Below the pieces are notes generated by a model, which was not told the origin of the DNA, searched no databases, and worked only from the letters and a program-made list of their open reading frames with translations. Source: Roseovarius sp. (lineage in GTDB: Bacteria; Pseudomonadota; Alphaproteobacteria; Rhodobacterales; Rhodobacteraceae). Taken from it: 8,258 nucleotides of DNA. Position numbers and translations under genes: made by a program. The stretch is taken from the NCBI GenBank assembly GCA_023260815.1, contig JALQUE010000230.1, positions 1 to 8,258 of the forward strand, read 5' to 3'. Of this stretch, positions 6,025 through 8,258 are shown piece after piece; position 1 is the stretch's first letter; each line of letters opens with the position of its first letter.

Positions 6025-6813
6025 TCAGATCGGCGACAGGCTGGCACCGGTGATCCGCGCCTGCCCGGCAAGTGCGTCGATGAAATCCCGCGAGGCGCGT
6101 GCCCATGCGGCTTTCTCCAACGCCTGCGCAATCTTGGGACGGACGGTTTCATAGGGGAGCACCTGTCCCGGCGCGGTGGCATTCAGACGAATGATGTGCC
6201 AGCCATGCCGCGACAGCACCGGGTCTTGCGTCATGCCGCCTTCGGGCAGACCGCGCAGCGCGGCTTCAAATTCGGGCACTGTGTCGCCCGGTCCAAGCTG
6301 GCCCAGATGTCCGCCCGCCGCCTTTGAGCCACAGTCGCTTTCGCGCGCTGCGGCGGCAAACCCCTTGGCATCCCCTTCAAGCCTTGCCAGCAGGGTGCTT
6401 GCCCGGGCCTGGGCTGACGCGGTCTCGGTTTCGTCACGCGGATCGCACGCGCACAGGATGTGCGACACGTCCCACAAAGGCGCCGACCGGAAACGCCGGG
6501 GATCACGCGCCCATTCGGCGCGAACGTCCTCTTCGGTGACGGGCGGAATGCTCAGGGCCTCGTCCAACAGGGCACGGATCAGAGCTTCGTCCTCGGTCTC
6601 GACGCGGCCCGGAGCCAATTCCAGCGGATCGGCTGTCAGGGCGCGCCGGTTTGCCTCTTGCAGAAGCAGGGCACGGATCGCAAGCGCCTGCGCGGCCTTG
6701 CGCCAGGCGATGCCCGGCTTGTCCCTTGGGGCTTCGTGGTTCTGGGCCTCGGCAGCGATTGCCGCCGAGGGAATGGTTTCGTTGTTCACGACGACATCGG
6801 GAAACAGAGCCAT
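6025..6813 (-). CDS. PpiC/NifM-like parvulin peptidyl-prolyl isomerase
   Basis: 262 residues. The C-terminal half (about 115-211) is a parvulin domain that catalyses cis-trans isomerisation of prolyl bonds. Evidence is VSHILCA (116-122), SDCGSKAAGGHLG (159-171) with the conserved Cys161, VPEFEAAL (179-186) and SRHGWHIIRL (201-210). The N-terminal half is helical, as in NifM-type proteins, which help nitrogenase iron protein mature; related genes sit in nar operons of several proteobacteria. No signal peptide or lipobox is seen, so it should act in the cytoplasm, where NarGH is assembled. The start at 6813 (MALFPD) is preferred because GAGGAG at 6821-6826 lies 7 nt upstream. An ATG at 6819 is too close to that site, and a GTG at 6828 would overlap the narI stop. 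Its client is presumably a nitrate reductase subunit (inference). Confidence 0.88.
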   Translation of the reverse strand: MALFPDVVVNNETIPSAAIAAEAQNHEAPRDKPGIAWRKAAQALAIRALLLQEANRRALTADPLELAPGRVETEDEALIRALLDEALSIPPVTEEDVRAEWARDPRRFRSAPLWDVSHILCACDPRDETETASAQARASTLLARLEGDAKGFAAAARESDCGSKAAGGHLGQLGPGDTVPEFEAALRGLPEGGMTQDPVLSRHGWHIIRLNATAPGQVLPYETVRPKIAQALEKAAWARASRDFIDALAGQARITGASLSPI

Positions 6814-6824
6814 GTTCATTCTCC

Positions 6825-7610
6825 TCACTCCGCCGGTGTTGTCGCCGTCGGACCGCGTTTGGCCTGGCGCGTGTCATAGGCGCGGCGACGCTCCTCGAGC
6901 GGGCGGCGACGGCGCGAGCGCACGATCTGATAGCCCGGCCGCGTCAGCAAATAGCGGACGGGCGCCGCAAACCCCGACCAGATGTGGACCAGTCGCGTGA
7001 ACGGAAACACCATGGTGATGATCAGGCCCAGGAAGATGTGCAGCTTATACAGCCAGTGAACATTCACCACGGTGACCCATGCATTGATGTTCCAGCTGAC
7101 CACGCTCTGCGACCATGTCATGAAGCGCACCATCTCGGAGCCGTCCATATGCTGGAGCGTCTGCGTGATCGTCAGCAGGCCAATGGCCAGTTGCAGCCAG
7201 ATCAGGACCATGATCAGGATATCGGGGAATGTCGATGTCACACGAATGCGCGGGTCGGCAAGCCTGCGGTGCAAAAGCATGGTCGACCCGATCAGCGCCG
7301 CGATACCGGCGGGGCCACCGATCAGAACGGCCATCCACTGCTTGAGACCATAGGGAATTCCAAGGGTATCAAGCACCCAGACCGGTGTGAAAAGGCCCAC
7401 AAGGTGACCAAAGAACACCGTCAGGATGCCGACATGAAACAGGATCGAGCCCCAGATCAGCTGTTTGCGGCACAAAAGCTGGCTGGACGAACTTTTCCAA
7501 GTGAAGGGGTCGCGCTCGTAGCGCGCGATCGATCCGACAAGGAAGACCGTCAGCGCGACATAGGGCATGACCCCGAAGATGACGAAATTGATATCGAAGT
7601 CGCCAAACAT
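6825..7610 (-). CDS. narI: Respiratory nitrate reductase gamma subunit NarI
   Basis: 261 residues, slightly longer than E. coli NarI (225). NarI is the inner-membrane cytochrome b that oxidises quinol on the periplasmic side and passes electrons through two hemes to NarH and NarG. Five hydrophobic helices are visible. The four axial heme ligands are in place: His59 and His69 in 'LFHVGILTVFFGHLVGLFTP', and His191 and His209 in 'YKLHIFLGL' and 'FTRLVHIWS'. The 10- and 18-residue spacings equal those of E. coli NarI (56/66 and 187/205). The C-terminus is a basic cytoplasmic tail (RRRRPLEERRR) reaching past the usual end. The ATG lies 1 nt after the narJ stop, with AGGAG at 7619-7623, 8 nt upstream. 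This is a membrane-bound Nar enzyme, not a periplasmic Nap. Confidence 0.97.
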   Translation of the reverse strand: MFGDFDINFVIFGVMPYVALTVFLVGSIARYERDPFTWKSSSSQLLCRKQLIWGSILFHVGILTVFFGHLVGLFTPVWVLDTLGIPYGLKQWMAVLIGGPAGIAALIGSTMLLHRRLADPRIRVTSTFPDILIMVLIWLQLAIGLLTITQTLQHMDGSEMVRFMTWSQSVVSWNINAWVTVVNVHWLYKLHIFLGLIITMVFPFTRLVHIWSGFAAPVRYLLTRPGYQIVRSRRRRPLEERRRAYDTRQAKRGPTATTPAE

Positions 7611-7611
7611 A

Positions 7612-8258
7612 TCAGGCGCTCCTGTTCAGGGGGGTGGGTGTGTCCATGCCTGCCAGCATCTCGCGGACCTGCGGGCAGCCGGCGTTGGGATCGGGACCGA
7701 AGGTGACTTCGGTCTCCTCCCAGACCGCATCGAGGGCCTCCAGATCGGTCGGATCGTCGTCAGGCCGGGCCAGCATCTCGGCGACGGCGTCGGCATCGGC
7801 CTGCGTGCCTGCCAGCTGCGACAAGGCCTTGAAGACACTTGCGTATCCGGTTTCGCGACGGGCAAGCCGGGTGGCAAGCACATCGATGATATGCGCCGCA
7901 TCGGCAAGTATCTCGCGGGCCTCCGGCACGCGACGCGTGGACAGGAATTCCAGCAGAACCGGAAGGTGATCAGGCAGCTCCGAGGAGGCAGGCTCGAACC
8001 CCGCCGCGCGGTAGGTGTCGATCAGGCTGACCATGGCGCCGCCCCTGTCGCGGCTTTCACCGTGGACATGCTCGAACAGATTGAGCGACAAGCTGCGCGA
8101 CCGGTCAAACAGCATCACATAGCTTTCTTGGAGATCGTAAAGATCACCCTGCGCCAGATGATCGGTCAGGGCTTGCAGATCGGCGCGCGTGGCAGGGCCG
8201 ATACGCGCATCGGCCCCCAGAACGGCCTCGATATCGGGCATGGCGTCCTGATGCTCCT
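7612..8258 (-). CDS. narJ: Nitrate reductase molybdenum cofactor assembly chaperone NarJ, 5' end missing
   Basis: NarJ is a cytosolic chaperone that binds apo-NarG, holds it until the molybdenum cofactor and iron-sulfur cluster are in, and is absent from the final enzyme. The visible part contains the family core: 'QESYVMLFDRSRSLSLNLF' followed by EHVHGESRDRG, then 'ELPDHLPVLLEFLS'. The last 20 or so residues, with a single Cys, resemble other NarJ tails. The frame stays open to the right edge. A Met at 8241 gives 209 residues, but the codons before it (EHQDA) continue the expected 'YPxxE-x-x-x-A-x-P-x-I' N-terminal homology, and NarJ is normally about 230-240 residues. The true start therefore probably lies beyond the window. 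narH and narG are expected upstream. Confidence 0.93.
   Translation of the reverse strand, partial: EHQDAMPDIEAVLGADARIGPATRADLQALTDHLAQGDLYDLQESYVMLFDRSRSLSLNLFEHVHGESRDRGGAMVSLIDTYRAAGFEPASSELPDHLPVLLEFLSTRRVPEAREILADAAHIIDVLATRLARRETGYASVFKALSQLAGTQADADAVAEMLARPDDDPTDLEALDAVWEETEVTFGPDPNAGCPQVREMLAGMDTPTPLNRSA

Noticed and set aside
6005..6106. Longer hemerythrin protein starting at 6106
   Set aside because: It would overlap the end of the parvulin gene by 82 bases and add unrelated Arg- and Cys-rich sequence. AAAGGGA just before 6004 supports the shorter form.
6651..7706. Plus-strand open frame of 351 codons
   Set aside because: It is antisense to narI and parts of its neighbours. The protein is low in hydrophobic residues and high in His, Asp, Arg and Gln, typical of the complement of a membrane-protein gene.

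Overview
The window looks like chromosomal DNA of an alphaproteobacterium, most likely Rhodobacterales (Roseobacter/Paracoccus-like). The basis is high GC, very tight gene packing, and the protein character of the nar cluster (NarI/NarJ type, a parvulin and a hemerythrin-domain protein in the operon). This placement is inference; no rRNA or other strong taxonomic marker is present.

Layout. (1) Positions 3-2517, plus strand: a tripartite tricarboxylate transporter (TTT) operon, with the 3' end of the periplasmic binding protein tctC, then tctB, then tctA. A GC-rich inverted repeat lies in the tctC-tctB gap. (2) Positions 2518-3116: about 600 bases between two convergent gene blocks, with no convincing gene. 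It holds a short reverse-strand coding-like fragment and small inverted repeats. (3) Positions 3117-8258, minus strand, read right to left: narJ (5' end outside the window), narI, a PpiC/NifM-like parvulin, a hemerythrin HHE-domain protein, a shortened beta-carbonic anhydrase-like protein, moeA and a DUF2478 protein. Neighbouring genes are separated by at most 20 bases or overlap by 4 to 11 bases, so this is almost certainly one transcript continuing narG-narH from beyond the right edge.

How the genes fit together. NarI is the diheme membrane anchor of respiratory nitrate reductase and NarJ its dedicated chaperone. The parvulin may help fold the enzyme. MoeA inserts molybdenum into the pterin cofactor that NarG needs, and DUF2478 proteins are repeatedly met beside molybdenum genes. 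The hemerythrin-domain protein may sense or buffer O2 or NO. The operon thus couples a molybdoenzyme to its own maturation and cofactor supply.

The most striking observation is the carbonic anhydrase-like gene. Its frame is open and coupled to its neighbours, but about 55 residues are missing cleanly from the middle, including the His and Cys zinc ligands of the GHYGC motif. It is therefore either a decaying relic kept in frame or a repurposed protein. I see no tRNA, rRNA, CRISPR array, complete insertion sequence or clear promoter.
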